The notes: generated by a model not told the origin, from the sequence alone. A DNA stretch of 6,128 bases from JAVZOV01 sp049976445 (GCA_049976445.1 JBMFIF010000083.1:1-6128), one strand, 5' to 3'. Shown: positions 1 to 6,108, counted from the stretch's first letter. Program-made: numbers and translations.

Positions 1-61
1 GGCTCCAGTTTATGTTTGCCATGTGGTATTAAGTGTGTTTGTTTGTGATAAAGTTTTTGGT

Positions 62-82
62 GTGCTCCGTGAGTTCACGCAC
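62..82. repeat. Imperfect inverted repeat upstream of the transporter promoter
   Basis: The arms GTGC (62-65) plus GTGA (69-72) face TCAC (75-78) plus GCAC (79-82), giving an 8-bp interrupted stem with a 3-base bulge and a 2-base centre. It lies about 30 bases upstream of the BRE/TATA element, where an archaeal activator would bind. It could also be chance or the tail of an upstream transcript cut off by the window edge. No known operator is recognised. Confidence 0.25.
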
Positions 83-110
83 GAATTATGCAGCAAAGCA
101 TTTTTAAATA

Positions 111-131
111 AAAGTTTATATACTTTATAAA
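111..131 (+). promoter_or_regulatory. Archaeal BRE/TATA promoter of the binding-protein operon
   Basis: The purine-rich AAAAG (BRE-like) is followed by TTTATATA at 115-122, and a second TATA-like box TTTATAAA overlaps at 124-131. Counting about 26 bases from a box centre puts the transcript start near 145 (first box) or 154 (second box). The 5' leader would then be roughly 3-12 bases, too short for a useful Shine-Dalgarno site, and none is visible before the ATG at 157. The same core AAAGTTTAT recurs in the promoter at 6086-6098. Confidence 0.6.
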
Positions 132-156
132 CTAGAAATAATGTCGGCGAAAAATC

Positions 157-2040
157 ATGAATCCTCTAAAACAAATTTTGGTTCTCCTTCTTTTTGCAAG
201 TATAATTGGAAGTATATTTTCGGCGATCGGGGTATTGCATGTGAATGCACAACCTGCAAATGAATATGTATGGGGATATCCTGGTACTGGAAGAGGTAAT
301 TTAAATCCGTTCATTGCAACAGGTATTGATAGTGTAGTCTCTGGATTGTTATATTCTACAAGTCTTATATGGATAGCTCCTAATGGTTCAATCATACCTT
401 GGTTAGCGTATAAATGGGAGTTTATTTCGAATGCTAATAATACAACGACAATTGTTTTTCATTTAAAGAATGCAACGTGGAGCGATGGTACTTTCGTGAC
501 TGCAGATGATTTTATTTTCACTTGGAGAAAATTGTATCTTCCTTTTAATGCTACTTTAGATCCATATAAAATATGGAAGAACGTTGTATCAGTTCAGAAG
601 GATAGTAATTCTGTGTTTAAAGTTATTGTAAATAGAAATAACACCTTTATCTTTTCCGTGGTTGCTGGTAGGATTGCTGTCCCAAGTAAGGTTTGGGCAC
701 CTGTTATTGCCAATATGACACAATCAGATTTTTCAAAGTTTGTTATAAAACCCGGTGATAAAATATTAGATGTAACATGTGGACCTTTCACACTCGAATA
801 TTATGATCCTCAAACTGAAATAGTGCTTAAAGCAAATACTAAGTTCTTTATAGGATCACCGCATATAGATAGATTTAGGATAAAGTTATATCAGTCAACG
901 CAATCATTAATTCCGGCAATTATAAAAGGTGAGATAGATTCTGCATATTTCTCGCCCACTGATGTGCCAACTGTGTCTGGTATACCTGGAATTAAGGTTG
1001 AGCCCATGCCCTACTCTAATAATATTTTCTATCTATGGACTAATAATAAAGTCTATCCTACAAGCCTTAAAGATTTCAGGATTGCATTATCTCTTGCTAT
1101 AAATAGGAAGATTCTTGCTGATCGTGCTGGTGGAGGTTTTGGTACACCAAAATATAACTTCATACCTCCTGTTGCTGAACCATACTGGTTAAATACTAGC
1201 GTGAATGGAACTAATGCTATATATGATCCTAATAAAGCAAATCAGATTCTTGATTCTCTGGGTTTTACTAAAGGTTCTGATGGTATAAGAGTAACACCAA
1301 ATGGCACCAGATTAAGTTTTAATTTAGATGTTCCTTCTATTAGTGATTGGCTTACAGCCGTTCAACTTATAGCATCAGATCTTAAAAAGATTGGTATAGA
1401 TGTTACAATAAGAATAGTTTCGATACCTACGTACGTTGATATAAGAAGTAAAGGTGCTTTCACGATATTCTTTGGATCAAGAATATATAGTATAATGATG
1501 GTTTATGATCCAGCTAATTATTTGTTCTATCCTGTGTTTCACTCTGCATCAACCGCTCCTATAGGATCAAGTACTCCTGGAACTAACTATGCACGTGTAG
1601 TGGATTCACAGCTAGATACGTTAATTGATAACGCTAGAAATACAGATAATCCGTCTGAGTATAAAAATTACATTTATCAGATACAACAAGTTTTACATAA
1701 TAATATGTATATAATACCGCTTTATAGTATTTATGATATAAAAGTGTATAGAAGTGATAGAATAGAAGGCATACAAATTGGCTTACAAACAGTAGACACA
1801 TTACTAAGCGTTAGAGTTAAGGGGTTACAAACCACAACAATCACTACAACAACCACTACTACAATGACCATGCCCATGACCACCACAACTACAACAATGA
1901 CAACTATAACAACTACAACGATGGCAACTACAACCACCACTTCAGCCCCATCTGGAATTGATGTTACCTTAATAATAGCTGGTGTAGTAATAGTTATAAT
2001 AGTGATAAGTATAGGAATCATAGTCATGCGCAGAAAATAG
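157..2040 (+). CDS. ABC transporter solute-binding protein, family 5 (Opp/Dpp class), C-terminally membrane anchored
   Basis: This is the extracellular substrate receptor of a peptide/oligosaccharide ABC importer (SBP_bac_5 type), 627 aa. Residues 1-31 are a Sec-type signal: Lys5, a hydrophobic core at about 7-27, then Val-Asn-Ala as the likely cleavage site after Ala31. There is no lipobox cysteine. Residues 100-126 carry the family signature region, with the SDGT and TADDF motifs. Residues 303-330 and 355-370 match the family's second lobe (DFRIALSLAINR; YDPNKANQILDSLGF). Residues 559-595 are a threonine-rich stalk, 28 of 37 being Thr. Residues 601-624 form one membrane helix, followed by Arg-Arg-Lys. 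Seven or more N-X-S/T sequons (for example Asn105, Asn131, Asn186, Asn346, Asn382) fit a glycosylated surface protein. It is the first gene of an operon with two permeases. The start at 157 is favoured because it opens directly onto the signal peptide; the ATG at 141 is out of frame. Homologues bind peptides, or in archaea often oligosaccharides, so the substrate is not determined. The family and topology are secure. Confidence 0.93.
   Translation: MNPLKQILVLLLFASIIGSIFSAIGVLHVNAQPANEYVWGYPGTGRGNLNPFIATGIDSVVSGLLYSTSLIWIAPNGSIIPWLAYKWEFISNANNTTTIVFHLKNATWSDGTFVTADDFIFTWRKLYLPFNATLDPYKIWKNVVSVQKDSNSVFKVIVNRNNTFIFSVVAGRIAVPSKVWAPVIANMTQSDFSKFVIKPGDKILDVTCGPFTLEYYDPQTEIVLKANTKFFIGSPHIDRFRIKLYQSTQSLIPAIIKGEIDSAYFSPTDVPTVSGIPGIKVEPMPYSNNIFYLWTNNKVYPTSLKDFRIALSLAINRKILADRAGGGFGTPKYNFIPPVAEPYWLNTSVNGTNAIYDPNKANQILDSLGFTKGSDGIRVTPNGTRLSFNLDVPSISDWLTAVQLIASDLKKIGIDVTIRIVSIPTYVDIRSKGAFTIFFGSRIYSIMMVYDPANYLFYPVFHSASTAPIGSSTPGTNYARVVDSQLDTLIDNARNTDNPSEYKNYIYQIQQVLHNNMYIIPLYSIYDIKVYRSDRIEGIQIGLQTVDTLLSVRVKGLQTTTITTTTTTTMTMPMTTTTTTMTTITTTTMATTTTTSAPSGIDVTLIIAGVVIVIIVISIGIIVMRRK
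1831..1941 (+). repeat. Low-complexity ACN triplet tract encoding the Thr-rich stalk
   Basis: Nearly every codon is ACA, ACC or ACT, interrupted by occasional ATG, ATA, ATC, CCC and GCA codons. It encodes the 37-residue linker between the binding domain and the membrane anchor. Comparable Ser/Thr stalks in archaeal surface proteins are thought to be O-glycosylated spacers. Such a tract is prone to slippage, so its length may vary between strains. The antisense strand reads as a long valine-rich open frame, which is an artefact of this composition. Confidence 0.85.
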
Positions 2041-2045
2041 AGGGT
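2039..2045 (+). promoter_or_regulatory. Shine-Dalgarno site for the first permease gene
   Basis: AGAGGGT overlaps the stop codon of the binding-protein gene and ends 5 bases before the ATG at 2051. It supports that start and suggests translation within a polycistronic mRNA. The first gene has no such site, as expected where leader genes are near-leaderless and internal genes use Shine-Dalgarno motifs. Confidence 0.6.
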
Positions 2046-2050
2046 ATAAA

Positions 2051-3037
2051 ATGGTACGGATATCGTCAAGATATATACTAAGAAGAACATTAAACACAAT
2101 TTTTGTTATTTTTTCTTCAATAATAATTACTTTTGTTATACCTAGACTTGCTCCAGGTGATCCTGTAGATATTTTACAGATAACTTATGGTCTTTCACCT
2201 GAGGAAGCTGATGTTTTAAGGACTAGATTAGGACTTAAAGGAAGCGTATTACAACAATTCGTTAATTATCTCATTAATCTTTTAAAAGGTGATCTAGGTC
2301 CATCTTTTACTTATAACATGGTACCAGTTACTGATGTTATAATGAGAGCACTTCCATGGTCACTATTTCTTCTTACCGTAGCAATCTCTATTAGAGTTTT
2401 TCTAGGTGTTTTACTTGGTATATTTTCTGCTCTTCATTATGGCAAAAAAAGTGATGCAACAGTCTCTCTGAGTGTTGCGTTCATAATGGCAATGCCATAT
2501 TTTACTATTGCACTAATACTTCTTTATATACTGAGTGTTCAGTTTAGTATATTTCCATTAGCACACGCTTATGGTGGGTATCGTGAAGCACTAGGAGGCT
2601 TTAGTTTACAATATGTATCTGACATTCTATATCATGCAGCTTTACCTATAATAACACTTGTAATTGCTGGTATTCCAGGCACGTACAATATAATGAAAAA
2701 TAATATGACTACTTTTCTTGATGCTGATTTTGTAATTCTGCTTAAAGCTGAAGGCTTTCCGGGATGGAAAATTATCATGAAGGTTGCTAGGAACGCAATA
2801 CTACCTGTGATAACTTCTACTGCTATTTCATTTGGTTATATGGTTGTTGGAGCTGTTATCACTGAATCAATATTTTCTTATCCAGGAATGGGTTATGTTC
2901 TTCTGACAGCAATTTCTAACAAAGATTATCCTCTCATTCAAGGTATATTTTTATTATTAGCTATAACGATTTCCTTAGCAAATTTCATTTCTGACATGTT
3001 ATATGCCTTTTTTGATCCGAGAGTGGAGCTGGGTTAA
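2051..3037 (+). CDS. ABC transporter permease, DppB/OppB type
   Basis: This is the first of two membrane subunits of the importer, 328 aa, the usual length for DppB-type permeases. The N-terminal helix (about 12-32) leads into the characteristic PRLAPGDPVD stretch (31-40). GDLGPSF at 80-86 is also typical of the family. The core has further membrane segments at about 102-124, 137-163, 193-210, 256-275 and 295-318. The cytoplasmic EAA loop, which docks on the ATPase, spans about 224-254: Asp-Ala-Asp, LKAEG at 231-235, ARNAILPVI at 246-254. The ITESIFSYPGMG motif at 270-281 and the C-terminal FDPR at 321-324 are both classic. It starts 10 bases after the binding-protein gene and directly abuts the next permease gene, so co-transcription is expected. 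Substrate cannot be inferred from the permease: peptide, nickel and oligosaccharide systems share this fold. The gene looks intact. The symbol is left empty because orthology to dppB proper is not established. Confidence 0.93.
   Translation: MVRISSRYILRRTLNTIFVIFSSIIITFVIPRLAPGDPVDILQITYGLSPEEADVLRTRLGLKGSVLQQFVNYLINLLKGDLGPSFTYNMVPVTDVIMRALPWSLFLLTVAISIRVFLGVLLGIFSALHYGKKSDATVSLSVAFIMAMPYFTIALILLYILSVQFSIFPLAHAYGGYREALGGFSLQYVSDILYHAALPIITLVIAGIPGTYNIMKNNMTTFLDADFVILLKAEGFPGWKIIMKVARNAILPVITSTAISFGYMVVGAVITESIFSYPGMGYVLLTAISNKDYPLIQGIFLLLAITISLANFISDMLYAFFDPRVELG
3025..3028 (+). promoter_or_regulatory. Shine-Dalgarno site for the second permease gene
   Basis: GGAG inside the last codons of the upstream permease gene lies 9 bases before the ATG at 3038. 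The upstream stop codon TAA (3035-3037) immediately precedes that ATG, so the two proteins are probably translationally coupled. Confidence 0.5.
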
Positions 3038-3889
3038 ATGAATCTCAAATTCGCAATAAAAAACATTCTTAAAACTTATCTCTTTAATTCTAAAAGAGGA
3101 ATCCTTGGTACGATAATACTTTTTGCTTTTGTCATATTAGGCATTGCTGGAATATTCTTAACACCTTATGATCCAAATTCTATTGTAGGCGCACCTTACC
3201 AACCTCCAGACAATAAATTTATAATGGGTACAGATTATTTTGGACGCGATATATTCTCTAGATTATTAGTTGGAACTACATACACACTATTAGTTGCATT
3301 AATTGCATCATCGATTATAATATTAATAGGTGTTGTTATTGGGTCAATAAGTGGATACTATGGCGGCTTATTAGATGAAATATTCATGAGAATAGTTGAC
3401 GTATTTATGGTAATACCTTCATTTTTTATTTTAATAATCGTTTCAGCATATTTACCGATGAGCAATTTTACTGCAGCATTAATTCTTGGATTATTAGCAT
3501 GGCCAGTAACATCAAGAATAATACGCTCACAAGTACTCTCTACAAAAAATGAACTATATGTAGACGCTGCTAAAGTAATCGGAGCTGGAAATTATCGAAT
3601 CATAATAAAACACATCATGCCAAACATACTACCCCTCATTTTCATTTCATTTATCTCAGACTTAATATACTCTGTCCATTCAATAACTACATTAATATTC
3701 CTAGGACTTGGAGATATAAGACAACCGACATGGGGGGAATCACTTTATTGGGCTTTTGCAACTGGAGCATTATATAGAAAGGCATGGTGGGCATTTTTCT
3801 TTCCGTTATTATTCATAATACTTTATAGCTTTGGATTGATACTCATCAACGATTCGGTTAGCTCAACAACTAGAAAGAAAACAATATAA
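3038..3889 (+). CDS. ABC transporter permease, DppC/OppC type
   Basis: This is the second membrane subunit, pairing with the DppB-type protein to form the translocation channel, 283 aa, normal for the family. The N-terminal cytoplasmic stretch with the usual Lys/Arg residues precedes a first helix at about 22-42. The family hallmark GTDYFGRD lies at 64-71, followed by a helix at 82-105, SGYYGG at 105-110 and an amphipathic stretch through 113-126. The EAA loop runs from about 171 to 201: ELYVDAAKVIGAG, then HIMPNILP at 192-199. FLGLG at 221-225 and TWGE at 231-234 are also standard. The last helix is at about 252-271. The C-terminus is a short polar tail ending Arg-Lys-Lys-Thr-Ile and lacks the Asp-Pro-Arg ending common in the family; that looks like minor divergence rather than truncation. 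No ATPase gene follows, which is unusual for this operon type. Family assignment is firm, substrate unknown. Confidence 0.92.
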   Translation: MNLKFAIKNILKTYLFNSKRGILGTIILFAFVILGIAGIFLTPYDPNSIVGAPYQPPDNKFIMGTDYFGRDIFSRLLVGTTYTLLVALIASSIIILIGVVIGSISGYYGGLLDEIFMRIVDVFMVIPSFFILIIVSAYLPMSNFTAALILGLLAWPVTSRIIRSQVLSTKNELYVDAAKVIGAGNYRIIIKHIMPNILPLIFISFISDLIYSVHSITTLIFLGLGDIRQPTWGESLYWAFATGALYRKAWWAFFFPLLFIILYSFGLILINDSVSSTTRKKTI

Positions 3890-4204
3890 AATCATGAAAC
3901 TTGCATTATAACTTAATTTATCATCTTCTGAGCTCACAATGAAATTTATTGAAAATTTTCTTACTATATTGTACTATTCCAAAACTCTTCATCATAGCTA
4001 TAAGACTCCACAGTTAATGATATCTGATTACTATCCAAGTTATGGGAGTGAGAAAGGTGATTTACCGTTAGAATCTTTTAGATCTGTTATTTTAACGACT
4101 ACAGGGTTACTTTTTCCTTGTCTTGTGTTCGGATCTACCTCATCATATGAAAACTTATATACTTTTCATTTATATCATAATATATATTAAATGTATACCA
4201 TACG
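3890..4204. other. AT-rich stretch with no convincing gene, between the permease gene and the tnpB relic
   Basis: No promoter, RNA gene or recognisable protein is evident. A plus-strand frame (3939-4190, 83 codons) opens after a poor ribosome-site context, and its translation matches nothing I recognise. On the minus strand, 4043-4165 is open for 41 codons without a start codon and reads as a polar, protein-like segment (VDPNTRQGKSNP early, ending in SPFSLP before TAA). It may be a fragment of a lost gene. A 10-bp palindrome GAAAATTTTC lies at 3951-3960 and another, CATACGTATG, at 4199-4208. No clear T-run terminator for the operon was seen. The stretch may include debris from the mobile element next to it. 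Confidence 0.4.
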
Positions 4205-4266
4205 TATGTATTAAGGTAGCCCATATGTTTCCAGTACCATACTCCACTAGGGGTTCGGTTTTCATT

Positions 4267-4294
4267 GGGCTTAATATAATTCGATATCAAGCCC
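4267..4294. repeat. Hairpin near the presumed right end of the tnpB relic
   Basis: GGGCTT at 4267-4272 pairs with AAGCCC at 4289-4294, and after one A/C mismatch ATAT at 4274-4277 pairs with ATAT at 4284-4287, leaving a 6-base loop. IS200/IS605 elements carry subterminal hairpins recognised by the TnpA transposase; this one is placed plausibly for that role but could equally belong to the RNA scaffold. Confidence 0.45.
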
Positions 4295-4377
4295 TCTCCC
4301 TTGACCTCATCACCCTTAGGATTCCTTTTCATCGGGATCCATATCACTGGGCCCCGCCCGCTCTGGGTGATCCCAAT

Positions 4378-4420
4378 CCACAGCTCCACACTCATCGATT
4401 CTTCCGGTTCATAGCTGTGG
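4378..4420. repeat. Perfect 8-bp stem with a 27-base loop inside the tnpB relic
   Basis: CCACAGCT (4378-4385) is the exact reverse complement of AGCTGTGG (4413-4420). It overlaps the codons read as the RuvC-III motif of the relic and may be part of its overlapping guide RNA fold. Confidence 0.45.
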
Positions 4421-4553
4421 GGAAATCCCTGCATCTTGAGGTACTTTCTTTGGACATTAGAATATGCGCCCCACTTGGGTCTTCACCACTAACCCGCATT
4501 TGGGGCACTCCCTAGAGAGGATTTAAAGAAGATAGGGATTATTGGAATTGTTT

Positions 4554-5720
4554 TTAATTGCTGTAAATTTTATATTTATTAGCAATATTTTTAAAAGAAT
4601 TAATGTTTTCATCTAGTATGCCAATGATATTATCAAAACTTGCATTAGATTCAATCATGCTTCTAATTCTCTCATCACCAATTAATAAATCAAAATAGTA
4701 TTTATCATTACTTAATTTAAAAATAAACTGATTTGGGTACAATCTTTTAATAATCCATATGATACCTAGTCCAAATTCTACTGGCCTAAACTTTTCTCTA
4801 TCTATTATTCTTATAAATATACCTTCGCACTTTTCACCAGCATATTTAACACTTGAATCATTAGGTACAAAATCAATAGGCTCAACATCGACACCAGCAA
4901 AAGAAAATGAAGATATTTCATCAACCAAAACATTCTTATTAATCCAAGGTGCGCCTATAATTTCAAAAGGTTTATGAGTACCTCTACCCTCGCTAACATT
5001 AGTACCTTCTAATAATCCAGAACCAGGATAAACAATAGCAGTATTCATACTTTTTATAGCCGGAGATGGTGAGATCCATGGCAAACCAGTATCATCAAAC
5101 CACATATTTCTTCTCCAACCCCTCATGCCAATAACATGCAAATTGGCATTAAATCCTACTTCAGAATTAAAAAACTTAGCGAGCTCACCGATGGTCATTC
5201 CATACCTTAAAGGAATATCCCAGACACCAACGAACGATCTAAGATTACTTTTAAGCAAAGGTCCTTCAATAATAAGACCATTTAATGGATTAGGCCTATC
5301 TAATACAAATAACTCAACATTACTATGACTCACAGACTCAATAACATAAAAAAGTGTTGAAACATAAGTATAAAATCTAACACCAACATCCTGCATATCA
5401 AAAACTATTACATCAAGCTTCCTCATTATATTATCAGGAGGCCTTAACCTTTGACCATAAAGACTATAAACCGTTAACCCATGATATTCGTAATCAGTAA
5501 AACCAAATCCTGCAGGAAAATTACCTTGCAAACCATGTTCAGGAGCAAATAAAGCTACAACATTTAAACCTTCTTCACGAAACACATCAACAATATGTCC
5601 ATACTCAGGATGTATACCAGTATGATTCGTCACAATACCAATCCTCTTAGACCTTAAATCTTCAACAAAACCTTCCTCAACAAGCACCTCAAGCCCAACA
5701 TGTATACGACCACTATTCAT
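4554..5720 (-). CDS. DUF1343 / GH171 protein, NamZ (YbbC)-like exo-beta-N-acetylmuramidase
   Basis: A full-length family member of 388 aa. The characterised relative, NamZ (YbbC) of Bacillus subtilis, removes N-acetylmuramic acid from the non-reducing end of peptide-free peptidoglycan fragments (EC 3.2.1.92). Conserved blocks in order: VGLEVL at 8-13; GIVTNHTG at 28-35; FAPEHGLQG at 58-66; VYSLYG at 84-89; DMQDVGVRFYTYVSTL at 108-123; LDRPNPLNG at 140-148; PLRYGMTIGEL at 170-180; WISPSP at 215-220; YPGSGLLEGTNVSEGRGTHK at 231-250, leading into PFE. The acidic residues of APEHG and EGRG probably lie in the active site (inference). The start opens directly into the family's N-terminal VGLEVL block with no signal peptide or membrane segment, so the protein should be cytoplasmic, whereas the Bacillus enzyme is secreted. 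It has its own promoter with leaderless spacing and is convergent with the transporter operon. Archaea lack murein, so the substrate may be bacterial debris or another amino-sugar glycan. Family assignment is strong, activity inferred. Base composition resembles the neighbouring genes, with no sign of recent transfer. Confidence 0.9.
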   Translation of the reverse strand: MNSGRIHVGLEVLVEEGFVEDLRSKRIGIVTNHTGIHPEYGHIVDVFREEGLNVVALFAPEHGLQGNFPAGFGFTDYEYHGLTVYSLYGQRLRPPDNIMRKLDVIVFDMQDVGVRFYTYVSTLFYVIESVSHSNVELFVLDRPNPLNGLIIEGPLLKSNLRSFVGVWDIPLRYGMTIGELAKFFNSEVGFNANLHVIGMRGWRRNMWFDDTGLPWISPSPAIKSMNTAIVYPGSGLLEGTNVSEGRGTHKPFEIIGAPWINKNVLVDEISSFSFAGVDVEPIDFVPNDSSVKYAGEKCEGIFIRIIDREKFRPVEFGLGIIWIIKRLYPNQFIFKLSNDKYYFDLLIGDERIRSMIESNASFDNIIGILDENINSFKNIANKYKIYSN

Positions 5721-5741
5721 ACTGATGCCAAAAATACAGAC

Positions 5742-5756
5742 AAAAATTTATGCTTT
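5742..5756 (-). promoter_or_regulatory. Archaeal promoter of the NamZ-like gene
   Basis: On the minus strand AAAGCA (5756-5751, BRE-like) is followed by TAAATTTTT (5750-5742). The box centre is about 26-27 bases from the start codon at 5720, so transcription would start at or next to the ATG. No Shine-Dalgarno motif precedes the ATG, which agrees with a leaderless mRNA. The box is AT-rich but not a textbook TATA, so confidence is moderate. Confidence 0.45.
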
Positions 5757-5928
5757 AATACAACTTTGACGTATGATTCTTATAAGACGCGTGATATATT
5801 TCCGAAAGTGTAAACAGTTAAATTTTAAAAATTAGAAAGATCTAAATAACTTTATAAAGAAATAAGCTTAATGAAGTATCCATGAGCTTATAATAAAAAA
5901 TAATATTCTTAAAGAATTTCATTTGCAA

Positions 5929-5968
5929 AAGCATTTATGTTAAACTTTTATTATCTTGGTAAATGCTT
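5929..5968. repeat. 9-bp perfect inverted repeat, 22-base spacer
   Basis: AAGCATTTA (5929-5937) is the exact reverse complement of TAAATGCTT (5960-5968). There is no T-run immediately after it, so a terminator is unlikely. It could be a regulator site or chance in AT-rich DNA. Confidence 0.35.
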
Positions 5969-6030
5969 ATTAACTTTGTTAGATATTTACCTGAACTAAT
6001 ATCAAATATGTATGCATCATTTATGTTAAA
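5932..6030. repeat. Pair of 13-base direct repeats
   Basis: CATTTATGTTAAA occurs at 5932-5944 and again at 6018-6030, 86 bases apart. Two copies only, with no regular spacing to suggest an array. The first copy overlaps the left arm of the inverted repeat at 5929-5968. Confidence 0.35.
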
Positions 6031-6085
6031 TGATAAGTATATTCGATCTCCACTATAGTTGTTCGATAATCTGTTTGCCTGTTAG

Positions 6086-6098
6086 TAAAGTTTATTTT
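6086..6098 (+). promoter_or_regulatory. Archaeal BRE/TATA promoter at the right edge
   Basis: TAAAG (6086-6090) then TTTATTTT (6091-6098) matches the BRE/TATA arrangement of the promoter at 111-122, sharing AAAGTTTAT exactly. The box centre is about 26 bases before the ATG at 6120, the spacing expected of a leaderless archaeal transcript. It points to a gene starting at the window end and transcribed rightward, divergent from the NamZ-like gene. Confidence 0.5.
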
Positions 6099-6108
6099 GT
6101 GTTACACA
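6098..6108. repeat. Short palindrome between TATA box and predicted transcript start
   Basis: TGTGT (6098-6102) and ACACA (6104-6108) flank a single base. The position just downstream of the TATA box is where archaeal repressors commonly bind, so it is a candidate operator. With only 5-bp arms it may be chance. Confidence 0.25.

Larger units (their letters stand above)
4213..4420 (-). ncRNA. Possible fossil of a TnpB-associated guide RNA (omega RNA) scaffold
   Basis: In IS200/IS605-like elements the guide RNA scaffold overlaps the 3' end of tnpB and runs to the element's right end. This segment is where that RNA would lie. It is GC-rich and holds three stems: CCACAGCT/AGCTGTGG (4378-4385 with 4413-4420), GGGATC/GATCCC (4334-4339 with 4369-4374), and GGGCTT-x-ATAT with its complement (4267-4294). 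Stems that persist although the reading frame has broken could mean the RNA was retained longer than the protein, or simply a recent decay. No transcript evidence is available and the boundaries are guesses. Confidence 0.25.
4205..4519 (-). pseudogene. tnpB: Decayed 3' end of an IS200/IS605-family tnpB (OrfB) gene
   Basis: Reading the minus strand from 4519, one frame gives SRECPKCGLVVKTQVGRIF, a first zinc-ribbon CxxC (Cys codons at 4505-4507 and 4496-4498). A stop follows, then Cys-Pro-Lys-Lys where a second CPxC is expected. After a frame change, 4395-4430 reads RDFPTAMNRKNR, resembling the conserved RuvC-III segment of TnpB (D-R-D-x-x-A-A-x-N-I). After another shift, the frame running to about 4205 reads on through NPKGDEVKGEGL (about 4288-4323) and PNENRTPSGVWYW. 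At least two frameshifts and one stop mean no functional protein. TnpB proteins are RNA-guided nucleases encoded in IS200/IS605-like elements; only about the last 100 codons are left and no tnpA is visible. By hand count GC is 57% at 4321-4380 and 52% at 4381-4440, well above the surroundings, which suggests foreign origin or structured RNA. The assignment rests on motif recall, not a search. Confidence 0.55.
5757..6085. other. AT-rich intergenic region without a recognisable gene
   Basis: Both strands are dense in stops, and no tRNA, rRNA or C/D-box guide RNA pattern was seen. The region separates two divergent promoters and contains the inverted and direct repeats listed separately. It may serve only as upstream sequence for the genes on either side. 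Confidence 0.5.

Noticed and set aside
141..159. ATG at 141 as start of the binding-protein gene
   Set aside because: It is out of frame with the long coding region, and its short frame ends at a stop within about 130 bases.
132..791. Minus-strand open frames of 87 and 65 codons overlapping the binding-protein gene
   Set aside because: They are antisense to a well-supported family-5 binding domain and show no promoter or recognisable protein.
1831..1941. Possible CRISPR or tandem-repeat array
   Set aside because: It is a triplet-codon run that stays in frame and encodes a stalk; there are no unique spacers or conserved repeat units.
1731..2099. 122-codon minus-strand open frame with long valine runs
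   Set aside because: It is the reverse complement of the Thr-codon tract and membrane anchor; the absence of stops comes from low complexity, and the plus strand is clearly coding.
3939..4190. 83-codon plus-strand open frame as a gene
   Set aside because: Poor initiation context, no recognisable motif and no coding-like pattern that distinguishes it from chance; kept only as part of the unexplained stretch.
4123..4515. 130-codon plus-strand open frame
   Set aside because: It is antisense to the tnpB-like motifs (zinc ribbon, RuvC-III-like segment), and its own translation is unrecognisable with odd His/Pro-rich composition.
4759..5328. Plus-strand open frames of 72 and 67 codons
   Set aside because: They lie antisense within the conserved NamZ-like gene and lack start-site signals.
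5929..5968. Inverted repeat as a transcription terminator
   Set aside because: No T-run follows on either strand, it lies upstream of the neighbouring genes rather than after them, and archaeal termination does not need a hairpin.
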